Source: DAOMNN01 sp050486545
GTDB taxonomy: Bacteria; Pseudomonadota; Gammaproteobacteria; Burkholderiales; Rhodocyclaceae
Length of the DNA stretch: 64,000 bases
Reading direction: 5' to 3'
NCBI GenBank assembly: GCA_050486545.1
Contig: JBJHDM010000014.1
Location: forward strand, 1 to 64,000
The position numbers and the translations under genes are program-made. Below, in pieces: positions 27,108 through 34,881 of the stretch. Under the pieces are notes generated by a model. The model ran no database searches and was not told the DNA's origin. It saw only the letters and a list, made by a program, of their open reading frames with translations. Every line of letters begins with the position of its first letter. The stretch's first letter is position 1.

Positions 27108-28952
27108 ATGAGACCGCGCACCCCCGGCCGATCGAGTGCGGCGCTGCTGGTCGCGGCGGTGTTGTCTTCGTCGGGCTGGTCGGCGCAGGTCGAAAGGCTC
27201 AACGTGCTTTCCGGGGAAAACGGTGCGCGGGTCGAGATCGGCTTGTCGGCTCCGGTGGGGGTCGACATCTTTTCCCTCCGGCAACCCGATCGGCTCGTCG
27301 TCGATCTCGACGAATCGGCCCTGCAGTCCGGGCTGGCGCTTGAGGCCCCCGGCGGCGGCATCGTGCGGGCGGTCCGCCACGGGGCCCGGCCCGAAGGTCG
27401 CCTGCGGGTCGTGTTCGACCTGGAGGGACCGGTCGAGATCGCTGCGCATTTCGGGCATTCGGCCGGCGAGGACGGATATCTGCTGGCCATCGATATGACG
27501 GGTACGATGCCGGCGGTCAGCGCATCGGACCCGGATCGCCCCGGCTCACTCCCCCATGCCGGCACCGTACTGGCGGAGGCCTCCCGCGCAGCGGAGGATG
27601 CCGGCGGGGCGGTTGGTGGTGGGACATCGGGGCAGTCTTTCGTCTTCGGTTCCACACCGAGCGCAACGCCTGCGGAAGGGGCGCCCGGGCTGGATTCGCC
27701 GTGGCAACTGCGTCTGGACAGGGGGTTGCTGGAAAGCGGATTCCTGGGTGCGTCCGGACGGCCGGCGCGGACCAGTCATCATCTGCAGGCACTCGTCAGC
27801 GCGTCCAGGCCGCTCGGCGAGCGTTGGGAGCTGCGCCTGGGAGCCCGGCTGGACGGCCATCACCAGCGAGGACATGGGCCGGGGGTGTCGAGACTGAACG
27901 CCGACTACGACGAAACCTGGTTGCGCTATCGCGGTGACGACTGGCGTTTCACCGCCGGCGCGCAAAAGGTGGTCTGGGGGCGCACCGACGAGATCTCGCC
28001 GACCGACCGGCTGAGCACGAAGGATCTGACTCGTTTCGGACTGGACGAGATGGCCGATCGTCGACGTGCGAGCCCCGCGCTGCGGCTGGAGTGGTTCCGG
28101 GATGAATGGACGGTCGATGCCCTGTGGATGCCCGTGTTCCGGGCAGCCGTGATGCCCGACCGGGACAGCATCTGGCACCCCGTCGATCGGAACCGGGGGC
28201 GTTTGTTGGGCCTGAAGACGGATCCGATCCTCGCCGAACTCGTGCGCGAGGGGCGTTTCCGCGACCGGGTTTCGGGCAGCGGTGGCGCAGGCGTGCGCGT
28301 GAGCCGTTCCGGACGGGGATTCGACTATGCGTGGACGGTCCAGCGTGCGCGTCACTCCCAGCCGCATTACCGCATGAACGAGGCGGCACGCCTGACCTTG
28401 CTCGCGACCGGCGATCCGGCTTTGACCCTTGCGGCCGCCGACGGACCGTTGTTCCAGGCGCGGCATCCGCGCACCTGGGTGGTCGGCGGCGACCTCGGGC
28501 TGGCGGTAGGCGCGTGGACGTGGCGATTCGAGGCCGCGTGGCTGAGTGATGTGCCGGTCACGCGCCGCGACTGGTCCTTCGATACGGTGCGAGGGCTCGA
28601 CTGGGTGGTCGGCGCCGAGACCTTTCCGGGCGATCGCGATCTGCGTTTGACGGTCCAGCTCGCGGGCATGCATCTGCTGGGCGCATCGGGGGTGCTCGAT
28701 CGGCGTTCGAGCTATTTCCTCAACGGCGAGATCGAAGACACGTTCAGCCAGAACCGCATGCGGGCGCGCATGCGGTTCTCCTTCGGACTCGACCGCCGTG
28801 ACGTCTACCTGAACCCAGAGATCGCGTGGATTGCCTGGGAGCCGCACGAGCTTTACCTGGGGCTGCACTGGCTCGATGGCACCGAAACGGCACTGGGGGG
28901 CTTCTACCGGAATCGAGGTCTGGTCGTGCTCGGCTGGCGGGGCCAGTTCTGA
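27108..28952 (+). CDS. AMIN-domain outer-membrane beta-barrel protein
   Basis: A protein of 614 residues. After a signal peptide (SSAALLVAAVLSSSGWSAQ), residues 25-125 form an AMIN-like domain (VEIGLSAPVGVDIFSLRQPD, LVVDLDESALQ), a peptidoglycan- or envelope-binding module. After a low-complexity linker (to ~200) the rest looks like an outer-membrane barrel of the DUF1302 kind: WLRYRGDDWRFTAGAQKVVW, GRTDEISPTDRLSTKDLTRF, repeated alternating strands, and a C-terminal aromatic VVLGWRGQF. The stop shares bases with the next start (TGATG). The fusion of an AMIN domain to such a barrel is unusual; the exporter role is inferred from the operon. Confidence 0.78.
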   Translation: MRPRTPGRSSAALLVAAVLSSSGWSAQVERLNVLSGENGARVEIGLSAPVGVDIFSLRQPDRLVVDLDESALQSGLALEAPGGGIVRAVRHGARPEGRLRVVFDLEGPVEIAAHFGHSAGEDGYLLAIDMTGTMPAVSASDPDRPGSLPHAGTVLAEASRAAEDAGGAVGGGTSGQSFVFGSTPSATPAEGAPGLDSPWQLRLDRGLLESGFLGASGRPARTSHHLQALVSASRPLGERWELRLGARLDGHHQRGHGPGVSRLNADYDETWLRYRGDDWRFTAGAQKVVWGRTDEISPTDRLSTKDLTRFGLDEMADRRRASPALRLEWFRDEWTVDALWMPVFRAAVMPDRDSIWHPVDRNRGRLLGLKTDPILAELVREGRFRDRVSGSGGAGVRVSRSGRGFDYAWTVQRARHSQPHYRMNEAARLTLLATGDPALTLAAADGPLFQARHPRTWVVGGDLGLAVGAWTWRFEAAWLSDVPVTRRDWSFDTVRGLDWVVGAETFPGDRDLRLTVQLAGMHLLGASGVLDRRSSYFLNGEIEDTFSQNRMRARMRFSFGLDRRDVYLNPEIAWIAWEPHELYLGLHWLDGTETALGGFYRNRGLVVLGWRGQF

Positions 28953-31231
28953 TGCGCTGGATGCTGCACCGGCCGCGGCTCGCGCTCGTCCTGCTCGCGC
29001 TGCTGATCCTGGCGCCCGGCCCGCTGTTGCTGCGGGTCAATCTCGACAATGCACCCGAGGTCTATTTTCCAGAGGATGCGCCCGCGGTAGTCTTCGATCG
29101 GGCGCTCCGGGATCAGTTTCCGCAGGATCAGGTGCTGGTCGCGCTGTTCGAGGGGCCGGACCTCTTCGAGGCGGAGGTGCAGCGCCGAATGCATGCACTG
29201 GTGGGCCAGCTCGAACGTGACCCGCGCGTCGAACGCGTGCTTGCCGCGACGACGACCGATCACCTGCGTGCGACCGAAGACGGGTTCTCGGTCGAGCGCC
29301 TGATCGACCCTGAAGCCCTCGACGAACGCACGGCCGAGGCGTGGCGCATGCGCGTGCTGGAGGATCGTTTCGCCCCTGGGCTGCTGGTCGCGCGGGACGG
29401 GCTCGCGATGGCGCTGGTGGTCCGTCCGCACCCGATGGAGAACAGCCTGCAGCGGTTGGAGCTGGAGCGCGTACTGCGCGATGGGATCGACGCGCACGGA
29501 CTGCAGGGACGGCTCGGGGCCGTAGCGGGCCATGTCGCCCTCGACGTCGCGCAGTTGCGGGCGATGATTTTCGATCTCGCGACCCTCGTGCCCGGCACGA
29601 TGGGCATCGGTTTGTTCCTGCTGTGGTGGCTTTTCCGGCGGGGTCTGGTCGTCGTGCTCGCGGCCGCCAGCATCAGCACGGTGACCGGGCTCGCGGTCGG
29701 ACTGCTGATCGCCATGGGCAAGCCCTTCACGCTGATCTCGGCCATCGTCCCTCCTTTGTTGACCGCCTTGACCGTGGCAATCCTGATGCACTTGTTCAAT
29801 GCGGTCCTGCATGCGGCGCAGCGCGGCCTGGACGGGGAGGCTCGTATTCGCGCGGCGCTCGATGCGGTTGCGAAACCGATCGTGTTCACGGCGCTGACAA
29901 CGGCTGCCGGCCTTGCCTCATTGATGGTCAGCCCGATCCGGCCGATCGAAGCCTTCGGGCTGGTCGCCGCCTTTGGCGTGCTGTGTTCGGCGGCCGTTGC
30001 ACTGCTGCTGCTACCCGCCCTGATTCTTCGTTGGGATCGCGGTGCCTGGGTGCAGCCGCGTCGCGGCATGCGCTGGCTGGACCGCTTCACGGGCTGGGCG
30101 GCGCATCTGGCGATCCGCCGGGCCGGATGGGTACTGGCGGGGGCGATCGCTCTCGTCGCGGTATCCGTTCCGCAGATCGCACGGGTCGAGGTCGAAACCG
30201 ACCTGTATGCGTTCTTCGACGACCGCCACGACATTACGCTCGCGACGCGCAAGGTCGAGGAACGCCTGTCCGGGGTGATGGTGCTGGAGGTCGTCTTCGA
30301 TGGCCCCGAAGTGGACAGCCTCATGGATCCCGGTCGAATCCGCGCGATCCAAGAAGTTCAGGCCTGGCTGGACCAGCGCCCGGAGGTGGACTACAGCCTT
30401 TCTCTGGCCGATCTGGTCGCCGAGATGCATTGGGCGTTCAACGAAGAGGATCCGGCTTTCCGGGCCATCCCGGACAGTGCCGACCTGGTGGCGCAGTACC
30501 TGTTCATCTACGATGGGCGCGATCTGTTCGATCTGGTCGATCGCGATTTTACCCGCACGCGCCTGATGCTCAACCTCAACGCGCACGGGGCCAGCGCGCT
30601 GAACGCGCTCATGGCCGACCTGCGCATGCACCTGGAGGCGCATCCGCCGACGGACCTGGGCTGGGATCTGGCGGGCATGGGGCGTTTGTTCGCGGACCAG
30701 GAGCGCCTGCTCATTCAGGGGCAGTTGCACAGCCTGCTCGCGGTGCTGGTGATGATCGCTGCACTGATGCTGCTGATGTGGCGTTCGGTCACGACGGCCG
30801 CAGTCAGCATGGTGCCGAACTTCGCACCGATCCTTTTCATCTTTGCGCTGATGGGTTTGCTCGGCATCTGGCTCGACATGGCCACGGCGATGATCGCCAG
30901 CGTCGCCGTCGGCATCGCCCTGGACGACACGATCCACATTCTTCACGGGTACCGCGCCCGACGCAGGGCGGGAGCGCCGGTCGCCTGGGCGATCGGCCGC
31001 ACCTTCCGGCAGAGTGGACGGGCGGTTACCGCAACCACCATCGTCCTGTGCGCCCAGTTCATGCTGATGGGCTTCTCCGCCTTCGAGCCGACCAATGCCT
31101 TCGGCTTGCTCACGGCCTTCGGTCTGCTAGTCGCCCTGGTCTTCGACCTGCTGGTCCTGCCCGCGATCCTCGTCCTGATCGACCGGATTGCGGGTTCCGG
31201 TGCCCGGGAACGCGTACCCGAGGGAGCCTGA
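28952..31231 (+). CDS. MMPL/RND-family transporter
   Basis: An inner-membrane transporter of 759 residues. It has TM1 at about 11-29, a periplasmic domain (30-200), a five-helix block at 205-360, TM7 near 393-412, a second periplasmic domain and a final helix block from about 590. VAVGIALDDTIHILHGYRAR carries the conserved acidic residues of the second block. The duplicated layout matches hydrophobic-cargo RND proteins such as MmpL, HpnN or sterol transporters. With the LolA-like and barrel proteins it forms a complete envelope-spanning route. Cargo is not indicated by the sequence. Confidence 0.9.
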   Translation: MRWMLHRPRLALVLLALLILAPGPLLLRVNLDNAPEVYFPEDAPAVVFDRALRDQFPQDQVLVALFEGPDLFEAEVQRRMHALVGQLERDPRVERVLAATTTDHLRATEDGFSVERLIDPEALDERTAEAWRMRVLEDRFAPGLLVARDGLAMALVVRPHPMENSLQRLELERVLRDGIDAHGLQGRLGAVAGHVALDVAQLRAMIFDLATLVPGTMGIGLFLLWWLFRRGLVVVLAAASISTVTGLAVGLLIAMGKPFTLISAIVPPLLTALTVAILMHLFNAVLHAAQRGLDGEARIRAALDAVAKPIVFTALTTAAGLASLMVSPIRPIEAFGLVAAFGVLCSAAVALLLLPALILRWDRGAWVQPRRGMRWLDRFTGWAAHLAIRRAGWVLAGAIALVAVSVPQIARVEVETDLYAFFDDRHDITLATRKVEERLSGVMVLEVVFDGPEVDSLMDPGRIRAIQEVQAWLDQRPEVDYSLSLADLVAEMHWAFNEEDPAFRAIPDSADLVAQYLFIYDGRDLFDLVDRDFTRTRLMLNLNAHGASALNALMADLRMHLEAHPPTDLGWDLAGMGRLFADQERLLIQGQLHSLLAVLVMIAALMLLMWRSVTTAAVSMVPNFAPILFIFALMGLLGIWLDMATAMIASVAVGIALDDTIHILHGYRARRRAGAPVAWAIGRTFRQSGRAVTATTIVLCAQFMLMGFSAFEPTNAFGLLTAFGLLVALVFDLLVLPAILVLIDRIAGSGARERVPEGA

Positions 31232-31274
31232 ACCGGCGTTTCGGCCGAGTACACTGCGCTGGGGGCCGGTTTGG

Positions 31275-31292
31275 TGTCGGAAAACCTTACAC
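31275..31292 (+). promoter_or_regulatory. PEP-CTERM box, copy 2
   Basis: TGTCGGAAAACCTTACAC differs from copy 1 at a single base. The box start is 90 bp upstream of the GG of a sigma54 promoter. It begins 43 bp after the stop of the MMPL gene. It is the presumed PrsR site. Confidence 0.8.
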
Positions 31293-31316
31293 TTGCCGGG
31301 GGTCGGAGTCCTTATT

Positions 31317-31332
31317 CGTAAAAATATGTAAC
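31317..31332 (+). promoter_or_regulatory. Second half-box before the second PEP-CTERM gene
   Basis: CGTAAAAATATGTAAC resembles the sequence CTGAAAATACGTAAG at 23801-23815 upstream of the first PEP-CTERM gene (shared core AAAATAYGTAA) and loosely resembles the main box. It lies about 44 bp upstream of the sigma54 GG here, against about 23 bp in copy 1, so it has shifted by roughly two helical turns. Confidence 0.5.
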
Positions 31333-31363
31333 AAGAACCGCGGCTTGGCGTCGGTAAGCGGAG

Positions 31364-31379
31364 AGGCATGAACCTTGCT
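31364..31379 (+). promoter_or_regulatory. Sigma54 promoter of the second PEP-CTERM gene
   Basis: AGGCATGAACCTTGCT keeps GG-N10-GC and the TTGCT -12 element. The -24 element is AGGCA rather than TGGCA. It is 43 bp upstream of the chosen ATG 31422. Confidence 0.8.
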
Positions 31380-31421
31380 TTCCTGGTCGGTACAGCAAAC
31401 TGACTTTTGATGAGGGGCAAG

Positions 31422-32339
31422 ATGACGATCGCGCGAAGCTTGAAAAAATTTCTGCCGGCTGCGGTGATTGCACTATTCGCAACGAGCGGGGCGTACGCAG
31501 CGCCCTACCTGACGAATCCGGATACCTGTACGACGGACTCGGTTTCCATCACCTCGATCGAGGTCAGTCCGCTGAACGGCGAGGATGTCATCTACTCTTC
31601 CCCGCCGAATCCCGTGATCTACGCCACCAGTTGCTTCGGAAAGGTCACGGGAAGTCAGATGCCGGGCGGGAATGATCATGCGAACGGCCTGAGCGAACCC
31701 GATCCCAATATCGGCCAGCTCGGGGACGGGTTGCTGAACGGCGAGGGCGGGTACATCAGCCCGACGCAGTTCATTACGCCGGAACAGTTGCTGGATCTCA
31801 ACGGCGATGGCAACGCGATCGATCCCGGGTGGATCTTCCTGGGCTCGGTCCAGGGAGATGGGAACACCACCTTCGATTCGTATGACAAGCCGTTGAACAT
31901 CGGCGACATCCTGAGTTTCACGCTGACCTGCAACGGAACGGGTAGCGACCAGTGCGTCTCGGGGCTGTGGACGCTCGAGACGTCATTGAACATCATCGAC
32001 GTGGTGCAGGAAGTGCTGGGACGAAACGCTTTCGATCATCTGGCCTTCGTGATCAAGGCAGGCCCGGCCTTTGCAATCTACGATTTCGATTTCAACATCC
32101 TCGGGAACGTTCTGCTCGCTGCGGGGGGAGATTTTGATTTTGAAACCCCGTACTCGTTCACCGGCGAGTGGAATACGAACGACTTCATGAATCCAACCAA
32201 CACCAACCCTCAGGCGTTTTCCCATATTTCCCTGTGGGCGCGGGATCCTGTCGCGCAGAATCAGGTTCCCGTGCCGGGCACCCTCGCGCTGCTTGGCTTG
32301 GGATTGCTGGCGCTGCGCTTTGCGAGACGTCGCGCCTGA
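31422..32339 (+). CDS. PEP-CTERM-type protein with PVP in place of PEP (second)
   Basis: An exported protein of 305 residues. The signal peptide (FLPAAVIALFATSGAYAAPY) is followed by an Asn/Gly/Asp-rich body with four scattered cysteines and no recognised domain. The C-terminus VPVPGTLALLGLGLLALRFA plus RRRA has the exosortase layout, but the glutamate of the PEP motif is valine. ATG 31422 was preferred over 31410 because GAGGGG lies just upstream. Its own box and sigma54 promoter place it in the PrsR regulon. Confidence 0.87.
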   Translation: MTIARSLKKFLPAAVIALFATSGAYAAPYLTNPDTCTTDSVSITSIEVSPLNGEDVIYSSPPNPVIYATSCFGKVTGSQMPGGNDHANGLSEPDPNIGQLGDGLLNGEGGYISPTQFITPEQLLDLNGDGNAIDPGWIFLGSVQGDGNTTFDSYDKPLNIGDILSFTLTCNGTGSDQCVSGLWTLETSLNIIDVVQEVLGRNAFDHLAFVIKAGPAFAIYDFDFNILGNVLLAAGGDFDFETPYSFTGEWNTNDFMNPTNTNPQAFSHISLWARDPVAQNQVPVPGTLALLGLGLLALRFARRRA

Positions 32340-32527
32340 ATCATCCGATCGGAGTGGGTTGCCGATCGTCCGCCTGTTAGCTTCCGCCTGAAACGTATCC
32401 CAACCGGCCGTATGCCAGCTCAGGCTGGCTCCTGCCAGGCATTGGGCGTATCCGGGATCCAACGCAAGAGCCGATGCAATGGTCGGCTGTGCCAGTCCTG
32501 TGGGCGAAATCGCGATCAAGTTCCGGC

Positions 32528-32570
32528 CACGGCTCGCCAATCGACGTTCAGCGTCGATTGGCGAGCCGTG
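32528..32570. repeat. Perfect 18-bp inverted repeat
   Basis: CACGGCTCGCCAATCGAC pairs exactly with its complement at 32553-32570 across a 7-base loop. It sits in the 630-bp gene-free stretch between two convergent PEP-CTERM genes (32340-32974). A second stem, GGTGTTGG / CCAACACC, lies at 32668-32698. No T-run follows either, so they look more like mobile or structural repeats than terminators. I see no gene in the gap. Confidence 0.75.
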
Positions 32571-32919
32571 ATCCTCTGCGGTACGGTCGTTGCGCCACGT
32601 ATCGCACAGCGGGTCGCGGCCAGAGGGCTCGATCCATTTTGCAGGGGGGGCGAAACCGGTCGCGAAGGGTGTTGGCCGCCGCCGCACCATCCAACACCGG
32701 CCCGACTTGCCAGGGGTACGTTGCTTCGTTTCGTGGCGATACATGAGGGGCGCCCTGACGGCCATCTCAGGCCATTCCAGAATCCGCAGGGCCTCTTCGC
32801 ATGGATGTGCTTCCCCCGTGCTTGCATGAAAGCCCAGCGCGAGTGCGCGGCAAAGGGTTCGATCGGGTTCGATCCGGGTCCCGGTTGCAGTCGCGTCACA
32901 GGGCATGATCCGAGCGCAC

Positions 32920-32948
32920 AAAAGAAAACACCGGCCTGTGGCCGGTGT
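32920..32948 (-). terminator. Terminator of the third PEP-CTERM gene
   Basis: A 9-bp stem (ACACCGGCC / GGCCGGTGT, 3-base loop) is followed on the minus strand by TTTTCTTTT. It lies 27 bp beyond the stop of the gene at 32975. Confidence 0.9.
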
Positions 32949-32974
32949 CGGATCGGGAGGCTAAGTCCGCGGAG

Positions 32975-33910
32975 TCAGCTACTGGTTTCGGATCTGCGCC
33001 GACGGTTCATGACGCCAAGTCCTGCGAGACCGATGCCGAGCAAGGCGAGGATGCCGGGTTCGGGGACGGGGATCTGACGTGCATCGATCCTTGCCTGAAC
33101 CAACAGCGTGCTGATTCCGGGGGCGTAATCTCCGTTGGTTCCGGAAGTCCACTCGGCAGTGAACACGTCGTACGAGCCCTCCGGAGAATCTCCAAAATAT
33201 CCTCCGTCATCACCGACTTCCAGGAAGAATGCAGGGGGAATACCGCTGACGAACTGGAAGCTGATCCGATAGATCCAGCCGTCGAGAGTCAGAAAGTCGA
33301 ACGCGCCTTCAAGACCGCTGATATTGAAAACGTCGTCACAGCGTGTTCCAAGCGGGTTCGGTCCGCTGCAGTCGTTCACGTTCGCGGTATTGAGCGTCTC
33401 CTCGAAGCGAACCGTTTGCTGGTCGAACAGGTTCACATTTGCCGCGAAGTCCGTCAGCACAAAGCGTGAGAAGAACTCCACCGTCGTCATGTAACCGCCT
33501 GCAGCCGTGATCACGTGATTCGTGTGCATGACCGTATCGACGGTCTGCCAACCAGCGCCCGTGATGATATCTCCAGCCTCATGGAAGATATCGAGCCGGC
33601 TCTGTTGCGCTGGCGTCCCTTGTGTGGCCGTGCTTCCGGTCCCCCATGACAAGGAGAGCCTTGCGGAATTCGGATCGCCGGCTTGGGCGTTCGCATCAGC
33701 GGCTCCATACGTTAACGAAGTCAGGCAGCTGTTGTTTTCGGCCGATCCCGTTGCGCCGCTGCACGTAGCGGAATCTTGCAGGAATCCCCCTGATGTGATG
33801 AACGCAAACTCAGAGATCAGCGCCGCGCTCGCACTCGAAGCACCCAACCCAAGCGCAGCGAGTCCAATGGCGATCGATCCGACCCGCGTTTTGAGCCCTG
33901 TCGTTTTCAT
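32975..33910 (-). CDS. PEP-CTERM sorting-domain protein (third)
   Basis: An exported protein of 311 residues. The signal peptide is VGSIAIGLAALGLGASSASA. The body is rich in Asn, Gly, Thr and Phe with cysteine pairs (DSATCSGATGSAENNSC), without a recognised enzyme motif. The C-terminus is a canonical exosortase signal: PVPEPGILALLGIGLAGLG followed by MNRRRRSETSS. GGGAG stands 8 bases before the ATG. It has its own sigma54 promoter and box upstream and a terminator downstream, so like the other two it is monocistronic. Confidence 0.92.
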   Translation of the reverse strand: MKTTGLKTRVGSIAIGLAALGLGASSASAALISEFAFITSGGFLQDSATCSGATGSAENNSCLTSLTYGAADANAQAGDPNSARLSLSWGTGSTATQGTPAQQSRLDIFHEAGDIITGAGWQTVDTVMHTNHVITAAGGYMTTVEFFSRFVLTDFAANVNLFDQQTVRFEETLNTANVNDCSGPNPLGTRCDDVFNISGLEGAFDFLTLDGWIYRISFQFVSGIPPAFFLEVGDDGGYFGDSPEGSYDVFTAEWTSGTNGDYAPGISTLLVQARIDARQIPVPEPGILALLGIGLAGLGVMNRRRRSETSS

Positions 33911-33953
33911 GTCATCCGCTCCCGAGGTGTTTCAAGACGTTTCAAGCATGCAA

Positions 33954-33969
33954 CGCATGGAATGTGCCA
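33954..33969 (-). promoter_or_regulatory. Sigma54 promoter of the third PEP-CTERM gene
   Basis: Read on the minus strand, TGGCACATTCCATGCG has a consensus -24 TGGCAC and GG-N10-GC spacing. It ends 44 bp before the ATG at 33910. Confidence 0.82.
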
Positions 33970-34033
33970 GAATTTGAAAAGGACCAAAAAACCAAACAGT
34001 TAATGTCTGCTCAAACGCCTTGTTCTGCTCTAA

Positions 34034-34050
34034 TGTAAAGTTTCTCGACA
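34034..34050 (-). promoter_or_regulatory. PEP-CTERM box, copy 3
   Basis: On the minus strand TGTCGAGAAACTTTACA matches copies 1 and 2 at 13-14 of 17 positions and keeps TGTCG and TTACA. Its start is 82 bp upstream of the GG of the sigma54 promoter, about one helical turn closer than in copies 1 and 2. No clear second half-box is seen here. Confidence 0.65.
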
Positions 34051-34211
34051 ACAATCGGGTGCTTCGGAGCCGGTATGTATCCTCGTGTATCCCGTTCCGC
34101 GTTGGAAACACTGAAAGGCAAACGGTCATCGATCCGGACATATGCCGCTTACGTCTGCCTGTTCAAATAGGGTCGTCTCAAACACGATCGATCAACGATG
34201 AGGAGAGCGAC

Positions 34212-34712
34212 ATGACGATGCGGATGAAAGCGATGATGGTGGCGGTCACCGTGGCCGTTGCGGGCATGGGTGCCGGGTCGGCCCTGGCCTGGGGTGGCAA
34301 GTGCGAGGGGCCGCGAGGCGGCAAGGCTGCCTGGCACCAGATGGAGCGCGGCGGCATGCAGGAGCGTGCGTCGGCCCGACTGGAGCAACTCGAGACGGCG
34401 CTGGCCTTGCGGGATGACCAGCGTGCGGGCTGGGATGCGTGGAAGGAAGCGATGGGTGAGCGTGCAGGCCGTGGCGGCGAACACCGGGCAGCGATGCGTG
34501 AAGGGGAGCGTCCGCGGACGGCCCTGGAGCGGATGGAGCGCATGGAGGCGTATGCGGCGGCTCGGATCGAGGCGATGGGCGAAATGCGCAAGGCCACGGA
34601 GGCTTTCTATGCGACCCTCGACGAGGCGCAACGCAAGACCTTCGACGAGCAGTTCGGGCCGCGGTCTCGCGGCGAGGGACGTCGCCCGATGGGGGCACGC
34701 AGTTCGAGCTGA
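34212..34712 (+). CDS. Spy/CpxP-like periplasmic protein
   Basis: A protein of 166 residues, exported by a signal peptide (AMMVAVTVAVAGMGAGSALA). The mature chain is helical, rich in Met, Arg, Glu and Ala, with LTXXQ-like stretches: LETALALRDDQRAGWDAW and YATLDEAQRKTFDEQF. This is the layout of Spy/CpxP chaperones or metal-responsive periplasmic proteins. GAGGAGAG precedes the ATG by 4 bases. The gene is divergent from the third PEP-CTERM gene. Confidence 0.82.
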   Translation: MTMRMKAMMVAVTVAVAGMGAGSALAWGGKCEGPRGGKAAWHQMERGGMQERASARLEQLETALALRDDQRAGWDAWKEAMGERAGRGGEHRAAMREGERPRTALERMERMEAYAAARIEAMGEMRKATEAFYATLDEAQRKTFDEQFGPRSRGEGRRPMGARSSS

Positions 34713-34790
34713 TCGTGCGCCCCGGGCGGTCTGCTCGCAACAGTGTGGGTAGACCGTTCCGGCGTTTCTTCGACCCACAAGGGGTAGACG

Positions 34791-34830
34791 CAACGTGGCC
34801 GCAGCCGGATCTCCGGTTGCGGCCACGTTG
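34791..34830. terminator. Strong hairpin between the spy-like gene and aceA
   Basis: CAACGTGGCCGCAGCCGGA pairs with TCCGGTTGCGGCCACGTTG with one mismatch and a 2-base tip. It lies between two convergent genes and can stop transcription from both sides; only a short T-rich tract follows. Confidence 0.75.
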
Positions 34831-34881
34831 TTTGGGCAAGTGGCGATCCGGGGATTCCCGGATCGCCAGGCCGTCGTCAGA

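Noticed and set aside
34042..34058. CTCGACAACAATCGGG considered as part of a second box for the third PEP-CTERM gene.
   Set aside because: It does not match the AAAATAYGTAA core in either orientation.
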